Assembly (NCBI RefSeq): GCF_031143425.1
Contig: NC_090441.1
Span: forward strand, 220,592,928-220,656,927
Length of the DNA stretch: 64,000 bases
Direction of reading: 5' to 3'
Source: Pleurodeles waltl
Lineage: Eukaryota; Chordata; Amphibia; Caudata; Salamandridae
Below the pieces are notes generated by a model, which saw nothing but the letters and a program-made list of their open reading frames with translations, was not told the origin of the DNA and did not search any database. Positions within the stretch are counted from its first letter, which is position 1. Each line of letters begins with the position of its first letter. The position numbers and the translations under genes were made by a program. Below, in pieces: positions 1 through 8,613 of the stretch.

Positions 1-63
1 CTCATCACGGTTCTAGCTCCCCGATCCTTCCTCCGTGGGATAAGAGGAGAAAAGTGACCTGTG
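1..63 (+). repeat. 62-bp direct repeat, copy 1
   Basis: This stretch recurs almost unchanged at 4426-4487; both contain GACGGTTCTAGCTCCCC or its one-base variant, then CTTCCTCCGTGGGATAAGAG. After the shared GTGACCTGTG the two diverge completely. The pair brackets the V segment, which could mean a duplicated V cassette or a repeat interrupted by insertion. No coding potential was seen. Confidence 0.85.
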
Positions 64-420
64 ACTTATAAGTTAAAATAAGGTAGTTTAAGACTTTGGA
101 ACTACTTTTAATTTCAAAGTTGAATTTGCATGTAACTTTAATTTAAAAGCAGTCGGCAAGGAAGGCCTGCCTTTAAACTGACACTGGGCACCTCAGCAGT
201 GCACCTATAGGGGCACCACCTATGCTGGGGTCCCCAAACCTCCATGCCCTACCATATACTAGGGACTTATAGGTAGGTTAATTTTGCCAATTATAATTAG
301 CCTAATTTGCATACTGATTTTACACAGAGCAGTACCCAGGGCACCGTCAGAGTCAGGAAAACACCAGCAAAAAGTGGAAAATTGAGGTAATAGGTTAGGG
401 GGCCTCTGCAATCAGCCCTG
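64..420 (-). repeat. degraded LTR-like interspersed fragment
   Basis: AT-rich sequence without a credible gene. Around 240-260 the complement reads AGTCCCTAGTATATGGTA, close to CCCTAGTATATGGTACTG in the LTR at about 26366, and nearby text about page-like 'tatagg/gggtacc' blocks shows a similar order. I infer a diverged relative of that LTR lying in reverse orientation; the resemblance is short and could be fortuitous. Confidence 0.3.
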
Positions 421-540
421 TTCTCTCACACTGCCCATCCACACACTGCCCAATCAGATACTGCCCCTGGCCCCCACAAACTGCCCAACCACACACTACA
501 CAACCACACATTACACAAGCACATGCTGCACAGACACACA
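421..540 (+). repeat. 15-bp minisatellite, left part
   Basis: Degenerate repeats of a 15-bp unit close to AACCACACACTGCCC. The same unit continues at 1168-2290 on the far side of the fold-back element, so the two blocks are best read as one array split by insertion. The + strand is rich in A and C and poor in G. Confidence 0.75.
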
Positions 541-1167
541 GGCCCTCATTCTGACCCTGGCGGTTCACTACCGCCAGGGCCAACGGGGCGGGAGCACCGC
601 CGACAGGCCGGCGGTGCCCCCTTGGGCATTCTGACCGCGGCGCTTTGGCCGCGGTCAGAACGGGAAAACCGGCGGTGTCCCGCCGGTTTTCCACTGCCCG
701 TAAGAATCCTCCAAGGCGGCGCAGCTCGCTGCGCCGCCGAGGGGATTCTGACAATCCCTACCGCCATCCTGTTCCTGGCGGCTCGCCCGCCAGGAACAGG
801 ATGGCGGTAGGGATTGTCGTGGGGCCCCTGGGGGCCCCTGCAGTGCCCATGCCAATGGCATGGGCACTGCAGGGGCCCCGTAAGAGGGCCCCGCTAGTAT
901 TTCACTGTCTGCGTAGCAGACAGTGAAATACGCGACGGGTGCAGTAGCACCCGTCGCACCTTCCCACTCCGCCGGCTCGATTACGAGCCGGCATCCTCGT
1001 GGGAAGGGAGTTTTTCCCTGGGCTGGCGGGCGGTCTTTTGGAGACCGCCCGCCAGCCCAGGGAAAAACTCATTATACCCTCCGCGGTCTTCTGACCGCGG
1101 AGCGGTATAATGGAGGGCGGAATCCTGGCGGGCGGCCTCCGCCGCCCGCCAGGGTCATAATGAGGCC
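541..1167. mobile_element. hairpin-chain fold-back element, copy 1
   Basis: A 627-bp GC-rich element with terminal inverted repeats: GGCCCTCATTCTGACCCTGG on the left (541-563), and a right end (1146-1167) whose complement begins GGCCTCATTATGACCCTGG. Between them nearly every base lies in one of about 13 consecutive, separate palindromes with 3-6 base loops. Examples are 556-580, 631-658, 752-816 (about 30-bp arms), 897-931 (16-bp arms), 932-957, 1008-1070 (about 29-bp arms) and 1124-1153. No transposase frame is present; short open frames here are accidents of GC-rich palindromes. Superfamily is unknown, and no target duplication could be fixed because the flank is itself repetitive. Confidence 0.85.
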
Positions 1168-2290
1168 CCCAGTGCCCCTAACCACACACAGTCCAGCCAC
1201 ACACTTCCCAACCACACACTGCCCAATTACACACTGTCCAACCATACACTTCCTAACGACACACTGCCTAACCACAGACTGTCCAACCACACATTCCCAA
1301 CCACACACTGTCCAAGGCCTCCATACACTGCCAAACCACACACTGCCCTAGACCCTCACACACTTCCCAACCACACACTGCCCAATTACACACTGTATAA
1401 CAATACACTTCCTAATGACACACTGTCCAATTACACACTGTCCAACCATACACTTCCCAACCACACACTGCCTAACCACACACAGTCCAGCCACACACTT
1501 CCCAACCACACACTGGCCAATTACACACTGTCCAACCATACGCTTCCTAACGACACACTGCCTAACCACAGACTGTCCAACCACACACTTCCCAACCACA
1601 CACTGCCCAACCACACACTGTCTAACCATACGCTTCCTAACAACACACTGCCTAACCACAGACTGTCCAACCACACATTCCCAACCACACACTGTCCAAT
1701 TACACACTGTCCAACCATACACTTCCCAACCTCACACTGCCCAACCACACACAGTGCAGCCACAAACTTCCCAACCACACACTGCCCAATTACACACTGT
1801 CCAACCATACGCTTCCTAACAACACACTGCCTAACCACAGGCTGTCTAACCAGACATTCCCAACCACACACTTTCCAAGGCCTCCATACACTGCCAAACC
1901 ACACACTGTCCTAGACCCTCACACACTTCCCAACCACACACTGCCCAACCACACACTGACCAATTACACACTGTACAACAATACACTTCCTAACAACACA
2001 CTGCCTAACCACAGACTGTCCAGCCACACACTTCCCAACCACACACTGCCCAACCACACACTGTCCAACCATACGCTTCCTAACGACACACTGCCTAACC
2101 ACAGACTGTCCAACCACACATTCCCAACCACACGCTGTCCAAGGCCTCCATACACTGCAAAACCACACACTGCCCTACACCCTCACTCACTTCCCAACCA
2201 CACACTGCCCAACCACACTCTGCCTAACCACGCACTATCCAACCATACACTGTTCAACCACACACTGTTCAACCACACACTGACCTAATG
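1168..2290 (+). repeat. 15-bp minisatellite, main part
   Basis: About 75 units near AACCACACACTGTCC, with variants such as AACCATACACTTCCT and AACGACACACTGCCT in recurring order. A longer block beginning CCAAGGCCTCCATACACTGC occurs near 1315, 1875 and 2131, so there is higher-order duplication. Open frames on both strands are repeat artefacts, since 15 is a multiple of 3 and the unit lacks stops in some frames. It fades out around 2290. Confidence 0.9.
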
Positions 2291-2756
2291 CCCCACACAC
2301 ACCAGCTTGGCTCTCATACACTTTCTTTTTCCTACCTCACATATCAATACACTCAATTGCTCTTTTTTTAACACCCTGACACTGACGATTCAGCTGTCCA
2401 TTGACTCACCCCTTATACCAGCCTCTTAATTCTGCACCTGTCACTGTCAATGCATTCATTCATCTTCAAGTCACTCACTGTTGTCACCAGTGTACTCACA
2501 TGTCCATCAATCCATTCAACCTTTGACCCGTTCTCACATTCACCCATTCACAAAAATGCTCTCAAAAACTTGTAGTTCAGTGAAAAAACAATTTCGCTAA
2601 CACAAAAAGACATTTAGACTTTGGCAATGCTTCATTCATTTGGCTGACAGTGTTTGTTGTAAACAATGTTTCTGTCGTACTGAGCTTGTTTTCATTAACC
2701 TATTTAGGACATAGAAACTTAATTCAGCTCTGTACGTGTCATTAGTGTGAACACTG
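2291..2756. other. non-coding spacer
   Basis: Low-complexity CA/TC-rich sequence grading out of the minisatellite, then apparently unique AT-rich DNA. I see no gene, RNA or element ends in it. Confidence 0.5.
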
Positions 2757-2866
2757 ACCCCTAGATTTATCAAGGACTTGCATTGCCCTTGCATCACACA
2801 AGTTGACACAACGCAATACAAGCCCTTAAGTCAGATTTACTAAGCCACACAGAGCCATCTTGTGTT
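2757..2866. mobile_element. short MITE-like fragment
   Basis: The ends CTAGATTTATCAAGG (about 2761) and, in complement, TTAGTAAATCTGACTTAAGG (about 2823-2842) form an imperfect inverted pair around a short internal sequence. This resembles small PIF/Harbinger-type miniature elements of vertebrates. No target duplication was established; the call rests only on the imperfect inverted ends. Confidence 0.3.
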
Positions 2867-2966
2867 CATGTCGCTGCTTCTTATTGAGTATTTATAAACA
2901 TTACTCCACCAGGTGGCACCAGAGACACACACTCCAGGATTGCTCCTGACACTGGTTCTCCGCACC

Positions 2967-3005
2967 TGTTTTTGTGCAGGTTTCCCCCTCATTTCCCTCA
3001 CTGTG
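2967..3005 (-). promoter_or_regulatory. V(D)J recombination signal, 23-bp spacer
   Basis: Read on the minus strand directly after the V exon: heptamer CACAGTG (3005-2999, perfect consensus), a spacer of exactly 23 bases (2998-2976), then nonamer ACAAAAACA (2975-2967, 8 of 9 to ACAAAAACC). Position, order and spacing are what RAG1/RAG2 require at the 3' side of TCR alpha, beta, gamma, delta and IGH/IG lambda V segments. It would recombine with a 12-spacer J or D partner; none was found in this window. Confidence 0.95.
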
Positions 3006-3517
3006 TCCCTCACGCCACAATAATACATGGCAGCCCCCCTCACTCCAGCTCCCCGGATCCTCAGAGTGGTGGACACACGGTCTTTGGTGATTAACATTGA
3101 GAGGCGACCGAGAGTCTCGTTAGAGCTGAACCCCAAAATCAGGAGCTTGGGGGACCCCCCAGGCCGGTGCTGGTACCAGGTGAAATAGGTAGGGTTGGTG
3201 ATGGTGTGGTCACAGGCGGCCTCCGCAGTCCCCCCCTCCGTGACCTCCAGCCCCGGAGGCTGCAGGACCTGGTTACTGCTTTCTGCACCTGTGGACAATA
3301 AATGAAAGGTAAATTATAATGATGTCCTAAAACATTAAATATATTAGCCCAAGTATATCTATATACTGGAGGTGTGCACAAGACATGCCATGGAGTAAAG
3401 CAGAACATGTCTCTAAATCCCACCACAGTACACAGCTTCCGTGTGTCACACTTGGTGTGTGAAGTACCACAACTTACACACAAACACCACAGCCAGCAGC
3501 AGGACCCGGACACACAT
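3006..3517 (-). CDS. T-cell receptor V segment (alpha/delta type)
   Basis: Two exons. Leader exon 3517-3478 begins ATG and encodes a hydrophobic signal peptide starting MCVRVLLLAVVFV, ending at donor GTAAGT (3477-3472). The intron is 189 bp and phase 1, as in V genes generally, with acceptor CAG at 3291-3289. The V exon, 3288-3006, has the immunoglobulin V landmarks: first-sheet Cys in EAAC, the tryptophan in FTWYQHRPG, an SPKLLI C'-strand, STTLRI before the end, and terminal MYYC followed by GVRD, cut by the recombination signal. The frame is intact and the splice sites are good, so it looks functional. One oddity is RGAAMYYC, where most V domains have Asp before the AxYYC (RDSAVYYC-like). 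Spacing and the STTLRI style favour TRAV/TRDV over immunoglobulin; locus identity is inferred. No J, D or C segment accompanies it. Confidence 0.88.
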
Positions 3518-4425
3518 TATGTTGTGATCACAAAGTGACAAACTGCATCTGTGACTGTCGGCTCTGGGTGTCAACTGAGGGATTCTGAGAGCGGAAATTT
3601 AAAGCAGCCTGAGAGAGGCTTCAGTAAGGAGGGAGCCCCACCCTGGAGAGAAGGGCCTCAGTGGGGAGGGAGCCACCCCTGAAGATATGTGGGCACCAGA
3701 GGGGAGGGTTTCCTTCCTGGAAAGAATGTATTACTGTGTATTAAATATTCTTCAGGGGGTATTTTGTCTCTGATTTCAGAAGCAAACATCCCTCATTAAC
3801 CCTTGCAGGTATTTATTTAAACCTTTGTGTTTTACAGAAAGATATTTTGAAAAAAATTAAACAAGGAACTGTAGGTTTTCATGGGCCAGACTAGGTAAAT
3901 TGTGCTCTAGTTCTTGGCAATTTTGTTCCTCTCTCAAACTAACATTTGTATCCACGCCCATCAGCACTTGGAGGAAATCAAGAGCTAAAGGCCTCATTTA
4001 TATTCAGGCAGAGAGTCAACTCTTTTTTGCAATGGTGATGGAGTTTCCTGCTTGCCACCTGATCTGGACCTTGAGTTTGCCTACAACAGTGATCACTCCA
4101 TCACTGCTGTGGCCAAACTTCTCCGACGGCCCAAAGGAGTAAAGTCCATATGAAAATTAACTATATATATATATATGTTGGGGGGGACATATAGCTGTAT
4201 GTTTACTGTCCATCACTGCCAGGCAAATAATTCTGGTAAGGGACAGTAAAAAAGAAATAATGCTCCTTCTCCATTGAAGACTTTCAAAACAATAACCCTG
4301 CTTCCCGCTACGCATTTTTTATAAATTGGACGCTTGCTCACTTTTTAGGATTGGGATGATGAAGACGAGGTAGCTAATAATGTGGTCATTTACTAGCAAT
4401 TTTCATTACTCTGCGTCATAGCTTC
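3518..4425. other. V-segment upstream flank
   Basis: This lies 5' of the V segment, on its minus strand. I found no convincing TATA box, octamer or CRE. At 3625-3720 there are two imperfect copies of a G-rich block (GGGAGCC[AC]CCC...), which could be promoter-proximal but is unproven. The rest is AT-rich with a TA microsatellite at about 4160-4175. Confidence 0.4.
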
Positions 4426-4487
4426 CTCATGACGGTTCTAGCTCCCCAACCTTCCTCCGTGGGATAAGAGGAGAAAAGTGACCTGTG
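4426..4487 (+). repeat. 62-bp direct repeat, copy 2
   Basis: Second copy of the sequence at 1-63, same orientation, about 4.4 kb away. Differences are a C/G change early on and a one-base indel. The text on both sides of the two copies is unrelated. Confidence 0.85.
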
Positions 4488-4619
4488 TTTCTATTGCTTG
4501 TATTCCAGGAAGAATCATCATTCTGGCCCCACCTATATGGGTTATGTGTTAACCACTTCCTGTGGGGCCAGGTTGGGTTATTTTTTCTTGTACAGGTGAA
4601 TTCTGTGGGTGAAAACACA

Positions 4620-5240
4620 AAGGTCCAGATTTATACTCTGTTTGCACAAATTTACATAATTTTTTTTATTGCAAATGCGGCTCAAACCTAACTCCATATT
4701 TATACTTTGACGCTAGACCCATCTAGTGCCAAAGTTATGGAGTTAAAGTCATTTTTTGCTTGCAGGAAACTACCTTGCGTCAATGAGATGGCTGTCTGGT
4801 GCAAAAAATGACGATATGGCCTTAGCGCCATAATTATCCCCCTGTACTAAAATCAAGCACGGGGAAGGGAGCCCTCAAATAATGGCTCTAAGCTTGCTTA
4901 GCACCAATATTAAATGCCAGGCGTTAGGGGACCTGTGGGCCTATTTTCATGGTCAAAGACAATGGAATGGGCCAATCATTGCCCTTTCCTAGCCCCAGGG
5001 ACACCCCCACCCACACCAGAGGGACACCAGAGGATGAGGGGACCCTATCCAAGGTAAGTAAGGTAAGTACAGGTAAGTATTTTCAATGTTTTTTAAAAGT
5101 GCCCAGGGGGGCCTAACTTGGGCCCCCTACATGGTACTGGGCCCAATGGCCATCCCAAGGGACATATGTCTCCTGGGATGTCCATCGGGGTGATGGGCAT
5201 GACTCCTGTCTTTTGTAAGATAGGAGTCATGTCCATGGGG
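4620..5240. repeat. MITE-like non-coding repeat
   Basis: Begins AGGTCCAGATTTATACTC and carries an internal CTCCATATTTATACTTTGACGC block, a style common at ends of small DNA transposons. It also holds three tandem copies of a 10-bp AGGTAAGTA-type unit at 5051-5080. No protein-coding content was seen. Ends and superfamily are not resolved. Confidence 0.35.
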
Positions 5241-5448
5241 GGGTCATTTTTATGCCTCTAACCAGACTAGTGTCATCCTTTACGCACAACCTCCTCTTCC
5301 CCCTACGCCTCCCCCACTGGCTAGTGTCTTTTCTCATGACACTAGCCGGGCCTTACCGCCAGTTTCTATCATTCCATAAATATGACGTCTGGCGGGGGTC
5401 CTGGAATGGCTCACTTGTTAGAACTTTGATGAAGAAGCCACGAACGAC

Positions 5449-5976
5449 TGAAGCACCGCCAACAGGCTGGCGGTGCTTCATTGCCCATTCCGACCGCGGC
5501 TGTAAAGCCGCGGTCGGAAAACCGGGTCTGGCGGTTTCCCGCCGGATTAGCCCCGGCTGGGCGAATCCTCCATGGCAGCGCTGCAAGCAGCGCCGCCATG
5601 GGGATTCCGACCCCCTTCCCGCCAGCCTGTTTCTGGCGGTTTTCACCGCCAGAAACAGGATGGCGGGAACGGGTGTCCTGGGCCCCCTAACAGGGCCCCA
5701 GTATGCTTTTCACCGTCTGCTTAGCAGACAGTGAAAAGCGCGACGGGTGCAACTGCACCCGTCGCACACCTGCAACACCGCTGGCTCCATTCGGAGCCTG
5801 CTTCTGTGTTGCAGGCCCTTTCCCGCTGGGCCGGCGGGCGCCGCTGGCGGGCGCTCCATTGGCGGCCCAGCGGGAAAGTCAGAATGGCCCCCGTGGTCTT
5901 TTGACCGCGGAGCGGCCAATTGGCGGTTCCCGCCACGCGGGCGGCTACCGCCGCCCGCCAGTGTTAGAATCAGGGC
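5449..5976. mobile_element. hairpin-chain fold-back element, copy 2
   Basis: Collinear with the element at 541-1167 but clearly diverged. Consecutive palindromes appear in the same order: 5449-5480, 5490-5517, the pair around 5555-5606, 5626-5659, 5705-5739 (16-bp arms), 5740-5766, 5768-5815, 5818-5880 and 5890-5930. The right end complement reads ATGCCCTGATTCTAACACTG then GCGG, matching the terminal repeat of copy 1. The left end is not clean: 5363-5448 holds CCGCCAG/CTGGCGG and CATTCCA/TGGAATG pairs that do not match copy 1. No transposase is present. Confidence 0.8.
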
Positions 5977-6975
5977 ATATGACTTAGAGTGATGAAGATT
6001 ACCTTTAGGAACCAGTGTCAAGTTTTCCTGAAATGTTTATATAATTGATATTGACATACTTTTTTCGTGGCCACTTTAAATGAGTATGTTCTTAAGCTGC
6101 AAGCCTGCACTGACAGGGCATATAATAATAACGATGTATTACACTGTGGATGCCCAGAGTTCACTGCTGTATTGGACATCAGTATAGTCTGGTGTGTTTT
6201 TGAGAGTAGGAGCGCACACTGTCTTTAAAAAATCCCACACTCATTCCACATTAGATGCTGGATCTGCTTTCAGTATCATATCTACCTGGTTTTACCTCAT
6301 AGATTGAACAGAAATGACACCCCCTGGAGCTGGTTCAATTGATGATACACGTCTCAGATGTAAAATCCTGTTTAATATTAAGGTAAATATCCTGAGAATT
6401 ATCAATACCCCAAATTGTGCAATTGATTCTACAGACAACTAGAGATCCTTACAATTCTTAAAAAGCAGGACAGGCGTTAGGGCCATGCAAACGCTGCCAA
6501 CGTGCAGGGTGCCATCCGAGGGGTGCTGTGCTTTCAATTTTTATAGCATTATTAGCACCTGCTGCAGAGTTCCTTGTGTGTCCAGCAATTTTCAGGCAAC
6601 CATAAAAATTCTAAGATAATTCTGGTGATTAATGTACCTGCTGGAAAAAGAGTGGAGTATGTTTAGTTGCAATTTTGACCCTTAGTAAAGTAGCACAGAG
6701 GGTTACTATGCCTGATGCAAAGAACATGTACCATGCAGATCACAGAATTGAATTTTATGTAGATAGCTCAGTGAATTACTGTTTAGTCACAAAGATAGTT
6801 GTATTGGTACAGCCAACCCCAATTAGTGTATTACATTGTGAATTCTGAGTTTGTGCTTCTTGAGAGCAAGCACTCTTAACATGCTATGCCTACCAGAATG
6901 GAGGGTGTCATACTCTTACAACTTGTAGTTCTCATTGTCTTGTGTAACATTCCCTATTCACTGATTTACACACTT
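5977..6975. other. non-coding spacer, nothing recognised
   Basis: About 1 kb of apparently unique, AT-rich sequence. Neither strand shows a credible exon, RNA gene or repeat boundary by eye. Confidence 0.5.
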
Positions 6976-7768
6976 ATCAATCAATCAATCATGATATTTA
7001 TAAAGCGTGCTACTCACCCGTGAGGGTCTCAAGGCGCTAGGGGGGGGTCACTGCTGCTCGAAGAGCCAGGTCTTGAGGCGCTTCCTGAAGGCGAGGTGGT
7101 CCTGGGTGGTCCTGAGGTGGATAGGGACGGAATTCCACACCTTGACTGCCAGGTAGGAGAAGGATTTCCCTCCACTGTTGGTTCGGCGGATGCGAGGGAC
7201 GGCGGCGAGGGCGAGGCTGGTAGAGCGAAGTTGACGAGTAGGCGTGTAGAAGGTGAGGCGGCTGTTGAGGTATTCGGGGCCTTTGTTGTGGAGGGCTTTG
7301 TGTGCGTGGGTGAGGAGCCTGAAGGTGATCCTTTTGTTGACGGGTAGCCAGTGCAGGTGTTTCAGGTGGGCGGAGATGTGGCTGTGGCAGGGTGCGTCGA
7401 GAATGAGGCGTGCAGAAGCGTTCTGTATGCGCTGAAGACGTTTCTGAAGTTTTGCGGTGGTTCCTGCGTATAGGGTGTTTCCGTAGTCCAGGCGACTTGT
7501 GACAAGGGCGTGGGTCACAGTTTTTCTGGTGTTGGCGGGGATCCAGCGGAAGATCTTTCGGAGCATGCGAAGTGTGTGGAAGCAAGAGGATGAGACGGCG
7601 TTGACTTGCTTGGTCATGGTGAGAAGAGGGTCCAGGATGAATCCGAGGTTGCGTGCGTGGTCTGAAGGGGTCGGTGTGGTGCCCAGGGCCGTGAGCCACC
7701 AAGAGTCGTCCCAGGCGGACCGGGAGTTTCCGAGGATGAGGACTTCCGTCTTGTCTGACTTATGAGTC
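6976..7768 (-). mobile_element. 5'-truncated CR1/L2-like LINE, copy A
   Basis: On the minus strand the element ends in a short 3' UTR and a (TGAT)n tail, seen on the + strand as ATCAATCAATCAATCAT at 6976. The sequence TATTTATAAAGCG next to the tail is nearly identical to the 3' end of copy B at about 10105-10125. Only the C-terminal part of ORF2 is kept, so the 5' end was lost at or after insertion. Confidence 0.85.
7048..7765 (-). pseudogene. LINE ORF2 C-terminal fragment
   Basis: An unbroken 239-codon frame covering the region C-terminal to the reverse-transcriptase catalytic box. It includes DKTEVLIL, HARNLGFILD, a long LDYGNTLYAG segment, LQRIQNASARLI, LHWLPVNKRI and the terminal TWLFEQQ. 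This tail, with LDYxN and RLQRxQNxAARL, is typical of CR1/L2-clade LINEs. The palm motif and endonuclease are absent, so it cannot act alone. It serves as a reference to spot the frameshift near the end of copy B. Confidence 0.85.
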
Positions 7769-8211
7769 ATTGTCTCTGTTTAATGTGTTCTCTGACACCC
7801 TACACTGGTATAAGTAGTGCTATCAAAATAAATGAAATACCTGTGAGAGAGGGGCTATGGAGTGGTAAGGGGCACTGTTTAAGGAGGGTAATGAAGGGAT
7901 CCGTGGAAAAGGATCACTGGGGGGCACGAAAAACGGCTGTCACACAGGGCGCCGCCAGCCCTAAAAACCACCCTGATGCCAAGGCTCTTCTGAACAACAG
8001 GGTAAAATCAGCCTTTCAAGAGATATTAACTTTGTTCCAGGGCACTCCTCAGGGAATAACATGAGAACACAGTTTCACACCCTGTCACTGGGACAGATGA
8101 TACTTGATAATATGGTACCCCTGTCGCTGGATGCTGGGAAAGCTACTAACTACCTAATATGGGGAAACCACTCCTGTTCAAGACTTTGGAGCAAAACGTC
8201 CTGGACCCTTT
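7769..8211. other. non-coding spacer
   Basis: Sequence between the truncated LINE and the left piggyBac-type end. A 100-codon open frame crosses it but shows no family motif or coding bias that I can recognise. No repeat boundary was seen. Confidence 0.4.
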
Positions 8212-8231
8212 TTAACCCCTTCCCCGCCATG
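8212..8231 (+). repeat. left piggyBac terminal repeat with TTAA
   Basis: TTAA followed by CCCCTTCCCCGCCATG. The partner on the right at 20566-20585 reads, in complement, TTAACCCCTTCGCTGCCAGA. TTAA plus CCC is the hallmark of piggyBac insertion. Confidence 0.7.
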
Positions 8232-8412
8232 GACGTAACCATTACGTCCTGGGACTGGCAGTCGGGGGAAGCGCTAGAGCTTCCCACGAGGGCCGCCCCC
8301 CCAACCCCCCAGGCCAGGGCTTAAAGGGGAATCCCTTCCCCTTATACCTGCACCCCCCAACCCCCCATGACACCAGCATGCGATCGCGCGCTGATTTCAT
8401 GAAAGAGGGAAA

Positions 8413-8592
8413 GACGTGCTGGAAGCCATTTGCTTCCAGCGCGTCTAAAGGAGAAGGTGAGTTTTTCACCTTCGTGCGGGGGGGATGCCTCTGAAAGAGG
8501 CATTGAGGGAAAGGAAAGGGTTTTCCTTTCCCTCAATGTCTCTTTGAGCATTCCTGCTGCCCGATCGCGATGCGATCGGGCAGCAGGAATGC
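8413..8592. repeat. run of five adjacent hairpins
   Basis: Five palindromes in a row with little between them: GACGTGCTGGAAGC/GCTTCCAGCGCGTC (8413-8444), GAAGGTGA/TTCACCTTC (8453-8473), ATGCCTCT/AGAGGCAT (8485-8503), TTGAGGGAAAGGAAA/TTTCCTTTCCCTCAA (8503-8535), and a perfect 21-bp stem with a 3-base loop at 8548-8592 carrying CCCGATCGC. This is the same architecture as the fold-back elements, in unrelated sequence. Confidence 0.85.
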
Positions 8593-8613
8593 CCACTAAA
8601 CAACAGGGATTTT

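Noticed and set aside
1072..2170. Cys/Val/Trp-rich open frames on both strands of the 15-bp array
   Set aside because: Direct translation of a stop-poor 15-bp repeat; no other gene signal.
3729..3750. A MYYCV-like coding string on the + strand, as at the end of a V segment
   Set aside because: No immunoglobulin fold residues precede it and no heptamer/nonamer follows.
7762..8324. 100- and 87-codon frames between LINE copy A and the piggyBac end
   Set aside because: No recognised domain, no splice or promoter context; one crosses the transposon end.
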